Source: Bacteroidales bacterium UBA3824 (lineage in GTDB: Bacteria; Bacteroidota; Bacteroidia; Bacteroidales; UBA3824). From it: a stretch of DNA of 13,019 nucleotides. The notes under the pieces are model-generated. The model had not been told where the DNA came from. It saw only the letters and a list, made by a program, of their open reading frames with translations, and ran no database searches. The number at the start of each line of letters is the position of its first letter. Position 1 is the stretch's first letter. The translations under genes and the position numbers were made by a program. The stretch spans positions 1 to 13,019 of the forward strand of contig DGIK01000036.1 of NCBI GenBank assembly GCA_002393195.1. The letters run 5' to 3'. This document shows, one piece after another, positions 1 to 6,527 of the stretch.

Positions 1-709
1 TGATAGTCAAACCCGAATAACGTGTGCAACGATCCTTGGCTTCCACTTCCACAGGAATCGTGCGGCTCGTGTTGTCCACCTTGAAATTGGACGTGTCGGG
101 GAGTTTCAACTCGATGCCCGGCACTGCGCCGTTGTTTTTCAAGAAAGCGTAAATGTCTCTTGCACAGCCGATATGGTGTGCGCCGTCGATGCGGTTTGGC
201 GTGATGCCAATCTCAAAAACGGTGTCGCTCTCCACGTGGAAAATCTCAGCCGCCGGAGTGCCAACCTTGGTGTCGGCGGGCAACACGATGATGCCGTCGT
301 GCGAGGTTCCAACGCCGATTTCGTCCTCGGCACAAATCATTCCCTCGCTCACCACGCCGCGAAGTTTTGACTTCTTGATAGTGAACGACTTGTCGCCGTC
401 ATAAAGCACCGTGCCGATGGTGGCAACGATTACCTTTTGCCCGGCTGCAACATTGGGCGCACCGCACACAATATTTAATAAAGCGTCGCCGCCCACGTCC
501 ACTGTCGTTACGTGCATGTGGTCGCTGTCGGGATGTGGCACGCAGGTCTTCACCTCGCCCACAACGAGACCTTTGAGGCCGCCCTTGATGGATTCGGACG
601 TTTCCGCGCCCTCCACTTCAAGGCCAGTGCTCGTCAAAATCTTGGCAACAGCCTCCGCGTCAAGGTCGCAATTCAGGTATTTTTTCAACCAACTATATGA
701 TATTTTCAT
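1..709 (-). CDS. pheT: Phenylalanyl-tRNA synthetase beta subunit, N-terminal part (cut by window edge)
   Basis: This is the first ~236 residues of the beta chain of the cytosolic alpha2beta2 enzyme that charges tRNA-Phe with phenylalanine. Reading the minus strand from ATG at 707-709 gives an opening MKISYSWLKKYL, typical of bacterial PheT. It continues into the tRNA-binding OB-fold domain, with HPDSDHMHV near residue 60, CGAPN near residue 82 and KLRGVVSEGMICAEDEIG after residue 110. The B1 domain signature EIGITPNRIDAAHHIG follows. No stop occurs before position 1, so the B3/B4, B5 and anticodon-binding parts lie outside the window. The gene is transcribed away from the helicase operon but on the same strand, and it appears to have its own promoter at about 750-757. 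I see no sign of damage. Confidence 0.96.
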   Translation of the reverse strand, partial: MKISYSWLKKYLNCDLDAEAVAKILTSTGLEVEGAETSESIKGGLKGLVVGEVKTCVPHPDSDHMHVTTVDVGGDALLNIVCGAPNVAAGQKVIVATIGTVLYDGDKSFTIKKSKLRGVVSEGMICAEDEIGVGTSHDGIIVLPADTKVGTPAAEIFHVESDTVFEIGITPNRIDGAHHIGCARDIYAFLKNNGAVPGIELKLPDTSNFKVDNTSRTIPVEVEAKDRCTRYSGLTI

Positions 710-749
710 TCTATTTTGATGATTATTAATGTCTATAATTACAATTTCG

Positions 750-757
750 CAAAATTA
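750..757 (-). promoter_or_regulatory. Candidate pheT promoter (-7 box)
   Basis: The minus strand reads TAATTTTG, followed by C, matching the Bacteroidota -7 box TAnnTTTG. Transcription would begin around 742, giving a leader of about 30 nt before the pheT ATG at 709. No clear -33 TTTG sits 19-21 nt upstream, so the call rests on the -7 box and its position. Confidence 0.5.
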
Positions 758-809
758 GAAAAAAAAATTGAAAGTGCGAGTGAGAATTTGAAAAAAGAGA
801 TAAAAATAT

Positions 810-840
810 TTTGAAGATACGATTTTTTTGAGTAATTTTG
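810..840 (+). promoter_or_regulatory. Plus-strand Bacteroidota-type promoter with no intact gene behind it
   Basis: TTTG at 810-813, a 19-nt spacer and TAATTTTG at 833-840 match the TTTG-N19-TAnnTTTG consensus exactly. The expected start site is about 847, immediately ahead of the two 17-bp repeats. The region is AT-rich, so a chance match is possible. The only readable product downstream is a 21-codon frame from 924, or a longer frame if the TAG at 987-989 is read through or is a mutation. Confidence 0.5.
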
Positions 841-848
841 ACGAAAAC

Positions 849-895
849 ATTCCCTCATAAAAGTGTTTTTTTTAAATTATTCCCTCATAAAAGTG
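849..895. repeat. Two direct copies of a 17-bp repeat, 30 bp apart
   Basis: The sequence ATTCCCTCATAAAAGTG occurs at 849-865 and again at 879-895, identical in all 17 positions, with 13 bp between copies. The 30-bp period is close to three helical turns, which would put both copies on one DNA face. They lie just after the predicted start site of the 810-840 promoter, as an operator might. Terminal repeats or an excision scar of a mobile element are alternatives. Confidence 0.75.
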
Positions 896-923
896 CAGTC
901 TTTTTGATTATTCGTTCAGAAAA

Positions 924-1106
924 ATGTCGTTGAAAGTCAAGGCTGAAGAAAACGTAAAAAGCAAGTCGCTACATACTTTTGTGGACTAGCAACCTTCAAT
1001 CAATAAAGGAGAGAGAGCTTCGTTGAAACAATTTGCCGACCAAGAATGGATGGAGAATATACAGCTCGTAGCTGTAGGTGCGTATTTCACAAAGAGGACG
1101 GAATAA
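924..1106 (+). pseudogene. Short reading frame interrupted by one in-frame TAG
   Basis: From ATG at 924-926 the frame runs 21 codons (MSLKVKAEENVKSKSLHTFV, then D), meets TAG at 987-989, then continues in the same frame for 38 more sense codons to TAA at 1104-1106. The second part includes LKQFADQEWMENIQLVAVGA and has a protein-like composition. The frame sits behind a consensus promoter and a tandem repeat. It could be a 21-residue peptide gene, a small gene inactivated by a nonsense mutation, or a chance frame. I do not recognise a family. Stop recoding is unlikely because TAG ends normal genes elsewhere here, for example at 5635-5637 and 12504-12506. Confidence 0.35.
1061..1075. repeat. 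Small perfect inverted repeat
   Basis: ACAGCT-cgt-AGCTGT forms a 6-bp perfect stem with a 3-base loop. It lies within the interrupted frame 924-1106. It has no T tract, so it is not a terminator. It could be part of an RNA fold or a protein-binding site, or it could be chance. Confidence 0.35.
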
Positions 1107-1108
1107 AA

Positions 1109-1142
1109 GAATACGGCACGCACCTCGTGTGCGCGCCTATTC
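1109..1142 (-). terminator. Hairpin over the stop codon of the 370-residue gene, possible weak terminator
   Basis: GGCACGCAC (1115-1123) pairs with GTGCGCGCC (1129-1137) with one mismatch. The outer GAATA (1109-1113) pairs with TATTC (1138-1142) across a one-base bulge. The TAG stop of the minus-strand gene (1137-1139) lies inside the stem. On the minus strand the hairpin is followed by a broken T-rich run (1095-1113), and on the plus strand by no T tract. It would therefore best terminate the helicase operon, though it is not a textbook terminator. Confidence 0.45.
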
Positions 1143-2249
1143 CAAAAACGATATATCGCCAACAGTAATGTTGTCTTGTAGCGAGATTGAGGTATCAAAT
1201 TTTATTACATTATCACCATCGAAAAGTACAAGTCCGTAATATTCAAAGATAATATTTAGGAAATTCATTGCATTATCAGAATAATCAAGTTTTACGTCAT
1301 CCAACAATTGCCATAATTTTACTATAACACATTCGTCCGTCCTGATAACGTAAAGTTTGATATATTTAATTAACGAATATTTTCGTTTGTTCCATTCACT
1401 TTTAGAACATTCTTTAACATCATCAAAGATTTTTAGCGCAGAAATATATGGGTCAGACACAGCCAATAAATCATTGTAATACAGTGTTAAATAATTAATA
1501 AATTGCAATTGGTTGTTTTTTCCCTTTTGCTTAATCTGCATCTTTTTGAAAAAATCCAGCAAATCTATAGCCGTTATATACATTTCAGTATCAAACGGAG
1601 TATTATCCTCGGAACTATCTTCAACTAATTCATTTCCATTTTCTTCCTCATTTTCAATAGCATCGACTTTTTTAATCATTTCGAAAAAATTGTCATATAT
1701 ACCTTCTTCATCTTTGAGGGTGAAATACAAAATTTTCCCTTCTTTTTGGGCTAATTGAATTGAAGTATATTGTACAGCATTTTTATAATAAAAACAGGTC
1801 AATCTATAAAAAAAGAGAATCTGTTCCAATACGACAATATCAGAATTGCATTTTTCAAGCAATGTATCCGCTTTATAAATAAAGGTTTGCTTCTCACTGA
1901 AAAACAACAACTTCAACCTCAATTCTTTGAAAAAATAGAATTTAAGTTTTGAAAAATCATTGATGTAATTGCTTTCTGAAAAAAAGACCTTAGGATTGTC
2001 CTTGCCGGCTTCTTGCCAAAAAGCAATGTCTTTTTTCTTGTCTTCAACATCAACGCAGCCGTCCAAAAAGCGAGCTACGGTTTGGTAAAATGTTTTATAA
2101 TCCTTATTCCTCCATTCAGGCGAGATAAAGGCACACTCCTTTTCCCAAACCGTTCTGATAAACGGTTCTTGTTTTTGTGCGCCCAAATCCATTTCAAATA
2201 TGACTCGCGCAATGTCCTGTGGTGTGTAAAACAAATCCTTGTAATCCAT
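1137..2249 (-). CDS. Unrecognised 370-residue protein coupled to a helicase-HNH gene
   Basis: I do not recognise a family. The 370 residues are mostly predicted helical, rich in Lys, Asp, Phe and Tyr, with no signal peptide or membrane segment. An acidic, low-complexity linker (about residues 197-220, rich in E, D and N) seems to divide an N-terminal half of roughly 195 residues from a C-terminal half of roughly 150. No nuclease, NTPase or zinc motif is evident. The start ATG (2247-2249) overlaps the TAA stop of the helicase gene by one base in a TAATG arrangement, a strong sign of translational coupling. By analogy with two-gene defence systems it may be the sensor, regulator or effector partner of the helicase, but that is inference only. 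The gene is clearly AT-rich, like the helicase and unlike the flanking housekeeping genes. Confidence 0.85.
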   Translation of the reverse strand: MDYKDLFYTPQDIARVIFEMDLGAQKQEPFIRTVWEKECAFISPEWRNKDYKTFYQTVARFLDGCVDVEDKKKDIAFWQEAGKDNPKVFFSESNYINDFSKLKFYFFKELRLKLLFFSEKQTFIYKADTLLEKCNSDIVVLEQILFFYRLTCFYYKNAVQYTSIQLAQKEGKILYFTLKDEEGIYDNFFEMIKKVDAIENEEENGNELVEDSSEDNTPFDTEMYITAIDLLDFFKKMQIKQKGKNNQLQFINYLTLYYNDLLAVSDPYISALKIFDDVKECSKSEWNKRKYSLIKYIKLYVIRTDECVIVKLWQLLDDVKLDYSDNAMNFLNIIFEYYGLVLFDGDNVIKFDTSISLQDNITVGDISFLE

Positions 2250-4534
2250 TACTTATCGTTTTTGATTGAGTTGCAATTTCTGCATAGGCATTGCAAATTC
2301 TCCAAAACAGACTTTCCTCCTTTGTTCATCGGAACGATGTGATCTATTTGGAGATAGAACTTGCTGTTGAAAGTACGACCGCAATTTGCACACTTGAAAT
2401 TACCGTCGGACGTCCGTGCTTTTTTGAAAACTTCATCGTGTAGTTTGCGATAAAGTTTCGGCTCTTTCTGCATAATCTCGTAAAGTGTGAAATCTTCAAT
2501 TGATTTCATATCATACTTTACGTTGTCCTTTTTTTGTTCATAAAGGTCGGGGCGTGAAATCTTTTCGATTTCAGTTTTGACAGCATTACGAAAATTGATT
2601 TCCCTCGGGAAAAACAATTTTATAATATTATGGTCTGCATTGTTCCAAACCTGATTCAAATAATTGTCCTGCGCCCTCAGTCCCATATCTTTATCGTATA
2701 TCTCTTGGGCAATCTTGCTGACGTCCAACTGTTTGCGAATTTGTTCGTCAATCGAATAGAACGTCGGAACTTCGCCCGTGTAAGCAAAATACTTGATGAG
2801 ATTCTTTACATCTTTGGAATCATACGGAGGAACCATATAATCAGAAAAATAATTCAAGGCGATAAACTCTTCCATATCATTGAGTTTGCCATTCTTCAAG
2901 TCCTCCATTTCGTCAACACCGAAATCTTTGAAAATCTGCGGAAGATTTTTCAGCAAATTTTCATAGTATTTGCGGCTGAGATCATAAACCATCACCTGAC
3001 AGAATTTTTCCACACCTTCGTTTTCGCCGTCATTTTCTTCAACATAGCGGAATGAATACATTCCTACGGGAATGCGCTGTTCAAACGGCAGGGCTTCAAG
3101 TTCGCTCGTGTCGATATTTTCATCGAGAATTTTTGCAAACTCCTCAACTTTTGAAATTTGCACGTAACGCATATTTTGATTGCGGTAGGCATTTTCAGAG
3201 TCGTCAAACGAGTTCACACCGTCGAAAACGGCTTCGGGGCTTGCCCACGAAATCTGATTTTCGTCCCAATTGTCAATAAACGAAACAATATAAGCCTCAG
3301 GTGTGCCGCCCGCTTTCACACCGCGCAAAGCACGTCCCACCATCTGTGTCATCAACGCAATCGAAACCGTAGGACGCGCAAGGAAAACAGTCTGTGTTTG
3401 AGGAACATCAACCCCCTCAGTCAAAATGTTGACATTAATCAGAACGTTTAGTTCGCCATTTCTGAACTTTTCAATATTAATTTCGTTGTCTTTCTGACTG
3501 ATTGTTATTCCCAAATCGTTTTTAACGGCGGATATTACATACGCAGATTTTACGCCACGCTCAGTGAAAATCTTATTGAGCGCAATAGCGTGCCATATAT
3601 TAATGACAAAAACAATTGTCTGTTTGTAGCGTTCTTTATTTTCAATATACTTATTGACAATCAACTGATTACGAGCCGCATTTTTAGCAATTTTTTCTTG
3701 AATATCCGCAGGTAATTGGTCAAAATTGTTGAGTTTTTCCAATGCTTCAAGACCGAGCGCCTGTGTATAATCCTCGTTTGTTTCATAACGTTCAAAAATC
3801 GGTTTTGACAATATCTGCCTGTTAATCAAATCTTTAAGACCGATTTGATATGCCCTGCCGCTCGCATTCCTTACAAAAACGCCGTCTTTTGAAATACCAT
3901 CGCAAAAAATCTTTTCCAAAAGTCCCGCTTCTCCTTCGGCTGTTCTGAACGGTGTGGCAGTCAAACCAATTAGTTTCAGATTCTTGACCTTTGCTTTGAT
4001 GTGGTCAATAACTTTTCTGTATGTTTTTGCAACTGCGTGATGTGCCTCGTCAATCACAAGATAAATCATATCCTGATTTTCGAGCCATCTATCAAGTTGT
4101 GCCAAATTTTGATTCCTTCCAAGCGTATCCTTGCCAACAACAAGCAAATCGTCGGTTGGTTGAATGTTGCAAATTCTGTCGTGCGACGATGCACCCGAAA
4201 CTATTCGGTATCTGAAAGAGGTTTTGTTTGTCAAAGCATTTGCAAACGCCTGTTCCTGAAATGTTTCCGCTGCCTGATTCAATAAAAACTGACGATGCGC
4301 AAGCCAAAGCACCTTATGATTTTTGTTGATGGCATTTCTGAGAAGCCAAACCGTTGCGGTATATGTTTTTCCTCCGCCAGTCGGTAAGACAACGAGCGTA
4401 GAATAATTGTCATTTTTATTAACGATGTCAAGGCATTTCTGCGCATCAATTTGATGTTCATACGGTTGCCTTGTATTTTGCGTTTCGATGCGGTTAATCA
4501 AACCACTCGATTTTACTTCAAATTGTCTATCCAT
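2249..4534 (-). CDS. SF2 DEAD/DEAH-box helicase with C-terminal HNH endonuclease domain
   Basis: This 761-residue protein joins a ResIII-like superfamily 2 helicase to an HNH nuclease. Helicase motifs are in order: Walker A LPTGGGKT (50-57), DEAH box IDEAHH (161-166), motif III LTATPF (191-196), motif V ILTEGVDVP (370-378) and motif VI QMVGRALRG (397-405). All catalytic residues look intact. Residues ~430-700 form a helical region with no motif I recognise. The C-terminus is a zinc-ribbon HNH: CxxC at 715/718, core DH at 731-732 (IDHIVPMNKGG), Asn746, and CxxC at 751/754. This suggests ATP-driven translocation on nucleic acid coupled to cleavage, as in restriction or phage-defence enzymes. 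It is the first gene of the operon and its stop overlaps the next start. No methyltransferase is adjacent, so it is not an ordinary restriction-modification locus. Domain calls are strong; the defence role is inferred. Confidence 0.93.
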   Translation of the reverse strand: MDRQFEVKSSGLINRIETQNTRQPYEHQIDAQKCLDIVNKNDNYSTLVVLPTGGGKTYTATVWLLRNAINKNHKVLWLAHRQFLLNQAAETFQEQAFANALTNKTSFRYRIVSGASSHDRICNIQPTDDLLVVGKDTLGRNQNLAQLDRWLENQDMIYLVIDEAHHAVAKTYRKVIDHIKAKVKNLKLIGLTATPFRTAEGEAGLLEKIFCDGISKDGVFVRNASGRAYQIGLKDLINRQILSKPIFERYETNEDYTQALGLEALEKLNNFDQLPADIQEKIAKNAARNQLIVNKYIENKERYKQTIVFVINIWHAIALNKIFTERGVKSAYVISAVKNDLGITISQKDNEINIEKFRNGELNVLINVNILTEGVDVPQTQTVFLARPTVSIALMTQMVGRALRGVKAGGTPEAYIVSFIDNWDENQISWASPEAVFDGVNSFDDSENAYRNQNMRYVQISKVEEFAKILDENIDTSELEALPFEQRIPVGMYSFRYVEENDGENEGVEKFCQVMVYDLSRKYYENLLKNLPQIFKDFGVDEMEDLKNGKLNDMEEFIALNYFSDYMVPPYDSKDVKNLIKYFAYTGEVPTFYSIDEQIRKQLDVSKIAQEIYDKDMGLRAQDNYLNQVWNNADHNIIKLFFPREINFRNAVKTEIEKISRPDLYEQKKDNVKYDMKSIEDFTLYEIMQKEPKLYRKLHDEVFKKARTSDGNFKCANCGRTFNSKFYLQIDHIVPMNKGGKSVLENLQCLCRNCNSIKNDK

Positions 4535-4553
4535 AATTAGATATGTTTATGCT

Positions 4554-4562
4554 GCAAATATA
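4554..4562 (-). promoter_or_regulatory. Promoter of the helicase-HNH operon (-7 box)
   Basis: The minus strand reads TATATTTGC, an exact TAnnTTTG box. The start site would fall near 4547, leaving a leader of about 13 nt before the ATG at 4534. The -33 region is only T-rich. This box and the CDF promoter diverge within the same AT-rich intergenic stretch. Confidence 0.6.
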
Positions 4563-4668
4563 GATATAATTTTGAAAAGGGAAAAATCAAACCAAAAATT
4601 TTGTTTTTCCAAAAAAAATTCCAAGCATTTTAACCCATAAAAAATTTTTCCAATCATTGCATTTTAGT

Positions 4669-4676
4669 TAAATTTG
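4669..4676 (+). promoter_or_regulatory. Promoter of the cation transporter gene (-7 box)
   Basis: TAAATTTG followed by C matches the Bacteroidota -7 box, with an expected start near 4683 and a leader of about 25 nt before ATG 4708. The -33 position carries TTTT rather than TTTG. No metal-regulator operator is apparent. Confidence 0.55.
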
Positions 4677-4707
4677 CATCTCAATTAAAAAGGTAAAGGA
4701 TATAATT

Positions 4708-5637
4708 ATGGACGAATCTATCCGCGAAAAAAAAATCTACCGCGTTACGCTCAAAGGCAGCGCGGTGAATGTGGTTTTGCTGGTGTCCAAATTTGTGGCG
4801 GGCATCGTGGGCGGGTCGGCGGCGATGATTGCCGACGCGGTGCACTCGTTGTCGGACTTTCTGACTGATTTTGTTGTGGTTATATTCGTGAAACTCAGCG
4901 CAAAACCACAGGACGAAGACCACGACTACGGCCACGGCAAATATGAAACGTTGGCGACGGCTTTCATCGGAATTTTGCTGTTTTTCGTGGGCGCAATGAT
5001 AATGTACAACGGCGCAATGAGCATTTACAGCGCGTTCAAGGGCGAAGTTTTGCCCGTGCCGGGGGCTGTGGCGTTGATTGTTGCATTGATGAGCATCGCA
5101 CTCAAAGAATGGGCGTACAGATTCACCGTGAAAGTTGGCAAAGAAGTTGATTCACAGGCTGTTATTGCAAACGCTTGGCATCATAGGACTGATTCATTTT
5201 CATCGGTTGCAACGGCGGCGGGAGTTGGCGCGGCACTGATTTTGGGCGAAAAATGGGCGGTCTTAGACCCTGTTGCGGCGGTTTTGGTGAGCGTTTTCAT
5301 CATAAAAACCGCATACGATTTGATATGTCAGGCAGTGGGCGAACTATTGGAAAAAAGCCTTCCGCCCGACGTGGAGGAACGCATCATCAAAATTGCAGAA
5401 TCAGAGCCGGAAGTTTCTGACATTCACGGACTTAAAACCCGTCGCATCGGTAGCCGCATCGCCATTGAAATGCACCTACGTATGCCCGGCGACATATCTC
5501 TCTACCACGCGCACTGCCACGCCTCAAACATCGAGGACGCCCTCAAAAACGAGTTCGGCACCACGACGCACATATCGTTGCACTTTGAACCGAAAAAAAT
5601 AGACGGGAAATATCAAGAGCCTGAAAAAAAGGTATAG
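4708..5637 (+). CDS. Cation diffusion facilitator (CDF) family metal transporter, FieF/YiiP-like
   Basis: This 309-residue inner-membrane protein should export divalent metal such as zinc, iron or manganese in exchange for protons. It shows the CDF order: a charged N-terminus, then TM1 and TM2 with the AD-x-x-HSLSD motif (metal site His46/Asp50). A cytoplasmic loop with the histidine-rich HDYGHGKYE (72-80) follows, then TM3 and TM4. TM5 carries HHRTD (site residues His158/Asp162), and TM6 ends near residue 207. The C-terminal ~100 residues form the cytoplasmic domain, with VSDIHGLKTRRIGSR and the HAHCHASNIED segment bearing likely metal-binding histidines. Length and motifs are normal for the family. 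The HxxxD pairs in TM2 and TM5 favour zinc, but specificity cannot be fixed from sequence. It is a single-gene unit, and its stop lies 8 bp from the convergent hepT-like gene. Confidence 0.93.
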   Translation: MDESIREKKIYRVTLKGSAVNVVLLVSKFVAGIVGGSAAMIADAVHSLSDFLTDFVVVIFVKLSAKPQDEDHDYGHGKYETLATAFIGILLFFVGAMIMYNGAMSIYSAFKGEVLPVPGAVALIVALMSIALKEWAYRFTVKVGKEVDSQAVIANAWHHRTDSFSSVATAAGVGAALILGEKWAVLDPVAAVLVSVFIIKTAYDLICQAVGELLEKSLPPDVEERIIKIAESEPEVSDIHGLKTRRIGSRIAIEMHLRMPGDISLYHAHCHASNIEDALKNEFGTTTHISLHFEPKKIDGKYQEPEKKV

Positions 5638-5645
5638 ATTAATTT

Positions 5646-6143
5646 CTACAAATCATCAACATCATCCTTTGAAAGCCCTGTAATGCCACAAATTTCATCG
5701 ACAGCATAACCACGTTCCTTCATTCGAGATGCAATTTTGAACATTTCGTTCTCCACAGATTCAACGTAATCATCAGGAATTGCGACCCATTTGTCCCAAT
5801 CAGTCTCAGCAAGATATTTTTCCACTTGCTTGCGGAGTTCGGGAATCGAATTAACGGCCGTGTCATATAACGTCTCTGATACAACATTAGCATAATCGTG
5901 TACCAAAATATGACGCATACCCTGAATGATTTTCCACGGCGTTTTTGGATGTGAATCTTTGAATGCCTTAGTCAGTTTGTACACTGCCTCACCAACAATC
6001 TCCACATTTTTCATAACAGAATAGTAGGTTCGTTTGTCTGCAACAAGCGTCTCCAACGAATAGCCTTGGATGAGCACCGTTACATTGTTGGAATATTCTA
6101 TTATATCCTCCAACCTGCCCTTATCTCTTGCTCGTTCTCTCAT
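5646..6143 (-). CDS. hepT: HepT-like (DUF86) HEPN ribonuclease toxin with C-terminal extension
   Basis: The first ~115 residues match the HEPN toxin HepT. Its active-site motif RX4HXY is present exactly as R77-H82-Y84 (MRHILVHDY). In characterised MntA-HepT pairs, Arg and His support RNA cleavage, and the Tyr is AMPylated by the antitoxin, which blocks the toxin. The protein is 165 residues, longer than most HepT proteins. About 45 extra C-terminal residues (roughly 120-165) end in KIASRMKERGYAVDEICGIT followed by GLSKDDV. That segment resembles the helical tail of Rpn/PD-(D/E)XK transposase-like proteins rather than HepT; this comparison is from memory. The start ATG (6141-6143) lies 23 bp inside the 3' end of the antitoxin gene, so the pair is co-translated. 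Family assignment is firm; toxicity is inferred. Confidence 0.9.
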   Translation of the reverse strand: MRERARDKGRLEDIIEYSNNVTVLIQGYSLETLVADKRTYYSVMKNVEIVGEAVYKLTKAFKDSHPKTPWKIIQGMRHILVHDYANVVSETLYDTAVNSIPELRKQVEKYLAETDWDKWVAIPDDYVESVENEMFKIASRMKERGYAVDEICGITGLSKDDVDDL

Positions 6144-6429
6144 AAATTAAAATTTTATCACGATTAGCACTCTCCACGGCATACGGACGAAGTGAGCCTT
6201 CCTCCACTAAATCTACTTCGCGTCCGAGCAATTCCTTCAAATCCATATACATTCCGCCGTGAGTGAAAAGTGTGAATGGTTTGCCGGAACGGTCAGGCAC
6301 AAAGAGAATATCGACATCGCTGCGCGGCGTCTCCTCGCCACGTGCGTATGAACCAAACAGCCAAGCCTTTAAGACAGGTTGCGTCTTGAAATAGTCGGCT
6401 ACAATTTTCTTGATTTCAGCGGTATTCAT
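6121..6429 (-). CDS. mntA: MNT-type minimal nucleotidyltransferase antitoxin (MntA-like)
   Basis: This 102-residue protein has the nucleotidyltransferase core GSYARGEETPRSDVD: Gly26-Ser27 and the metal-binding pair Asp38/Asp40. A third likely catalytic Asp73 is in REVDLVEE. MntA antitoxins transfer AMP to the tyrosine of HepT's RX4HXY motif, and both halves of that chemistry are intact here. I chose ATG 6427-6429 (MNTAEIKK) because it matches the usual N-terminus and lies just downstream of a promoter. A longer in-frame start at 6501 would place the coding region across the promoter. The gene overlaps hepT by 23 bp. Such pairs act as stress or anti-phage toxin-antitoxin modules, usually autoregulated, but no operator repeat is obvious here. 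Confidence 0.92.
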   Translation of the reverse strand: MNTAEIKKIVADYFKTQPVLKAWLFGSYARGEETPRSDVDILFVPDRSGKPFTLFTHGGMYMDLKELLGREVDLVEEGSLRPYAVESANRDKILIYERTSKR

Positions 6430-6457
6430 AATGCGCGTAGTTTTGAAAATTACAGTT

Positions 6458-6489
6458 GCAAATATAAAACAATTATTTGGTAATGCAAC
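6458..6489 (-). promoter_or_regulatory. Promoter of mntA-hepT
   Basis: On the minus strand, GTTG (6486-6489), a 19-nt spacer and TATATTTG (6459-6466, with C at 6458) match the Bacteroidota consensus except for the first base of the -33 box. The expected start is about 6451, giving a ~22-nt leader to ATG 6429. This placement argues against the longer antitoxin start at 6501. Confidence 0.65.
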
Positions 6490-6527
6490 TTTTTGATGCA
6501 AAAATTTTTACGCAATTTCTTTCATCA

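Larger units (their letters stand above)
710..1136. other. 427-base stretch without an intact gene, between pheT and the helicase operon
   Basis: This AT-rich interval separates two minus-strand transcription units. It holds a pheT -7 box (750-757), a full plus-strand promoter match (810-840), a 17-bp direct repeat in two copies (849-865 and 879-895), an interrupted 61-codon reading frame (924-1106), a small inverted repeat (1061-1075) and a larger hairpin (1109-1142). I found no tRNA- or rRNA-like sequence. The mixture of an active-looking promoter and a broken frame suggests either a small RNA or short-peptide locus, or the relic of an inserted element. The sequence alone does not settle which. 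Confidence 0.6.

Noticed and set aside
849..895. CRISPR array
   Set aside because: Only two repeats of 17 bp with a 13-bp spacer, too short and too few. No cas genes are nearby.
924..1106. Recoded TAG (pyrrolysine-like) in a functional gene
   Set aside because: Other genes in the window end in TAG, and no sign of a recoding element or of a pyl system exists here.
986..1198. 70-residue minus-strand frame
   Set aside because: It overlaps the 3' end of the 370-residue gene and the hairpin, has no promoter and no recognisable motif. It may be the complement of a repeated element but I cannot support it as a gene.
2249..4534. Hachiman, Zorya or classical restriction helicase
   Set aside because: The partner does not look like HamA (DUF1837), and there are no ZorA/B-like membrane genes, methyltransferase or specificity subunit. 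The C-terminal HNH is also not typical of those helicases.
5638..5645. Terminator between the CDF transporter and hepT
   Set aside because: Only 8 bp separate the convergent stops and no hairpin with a T tract is apparent on either strand.
6430..6501. Longer mntA start at 6501
   Set aside because: It would translate through the promoter at 6458-6489 and add residues not typical of the family. MNTAEIKK at 6429 is the better start.
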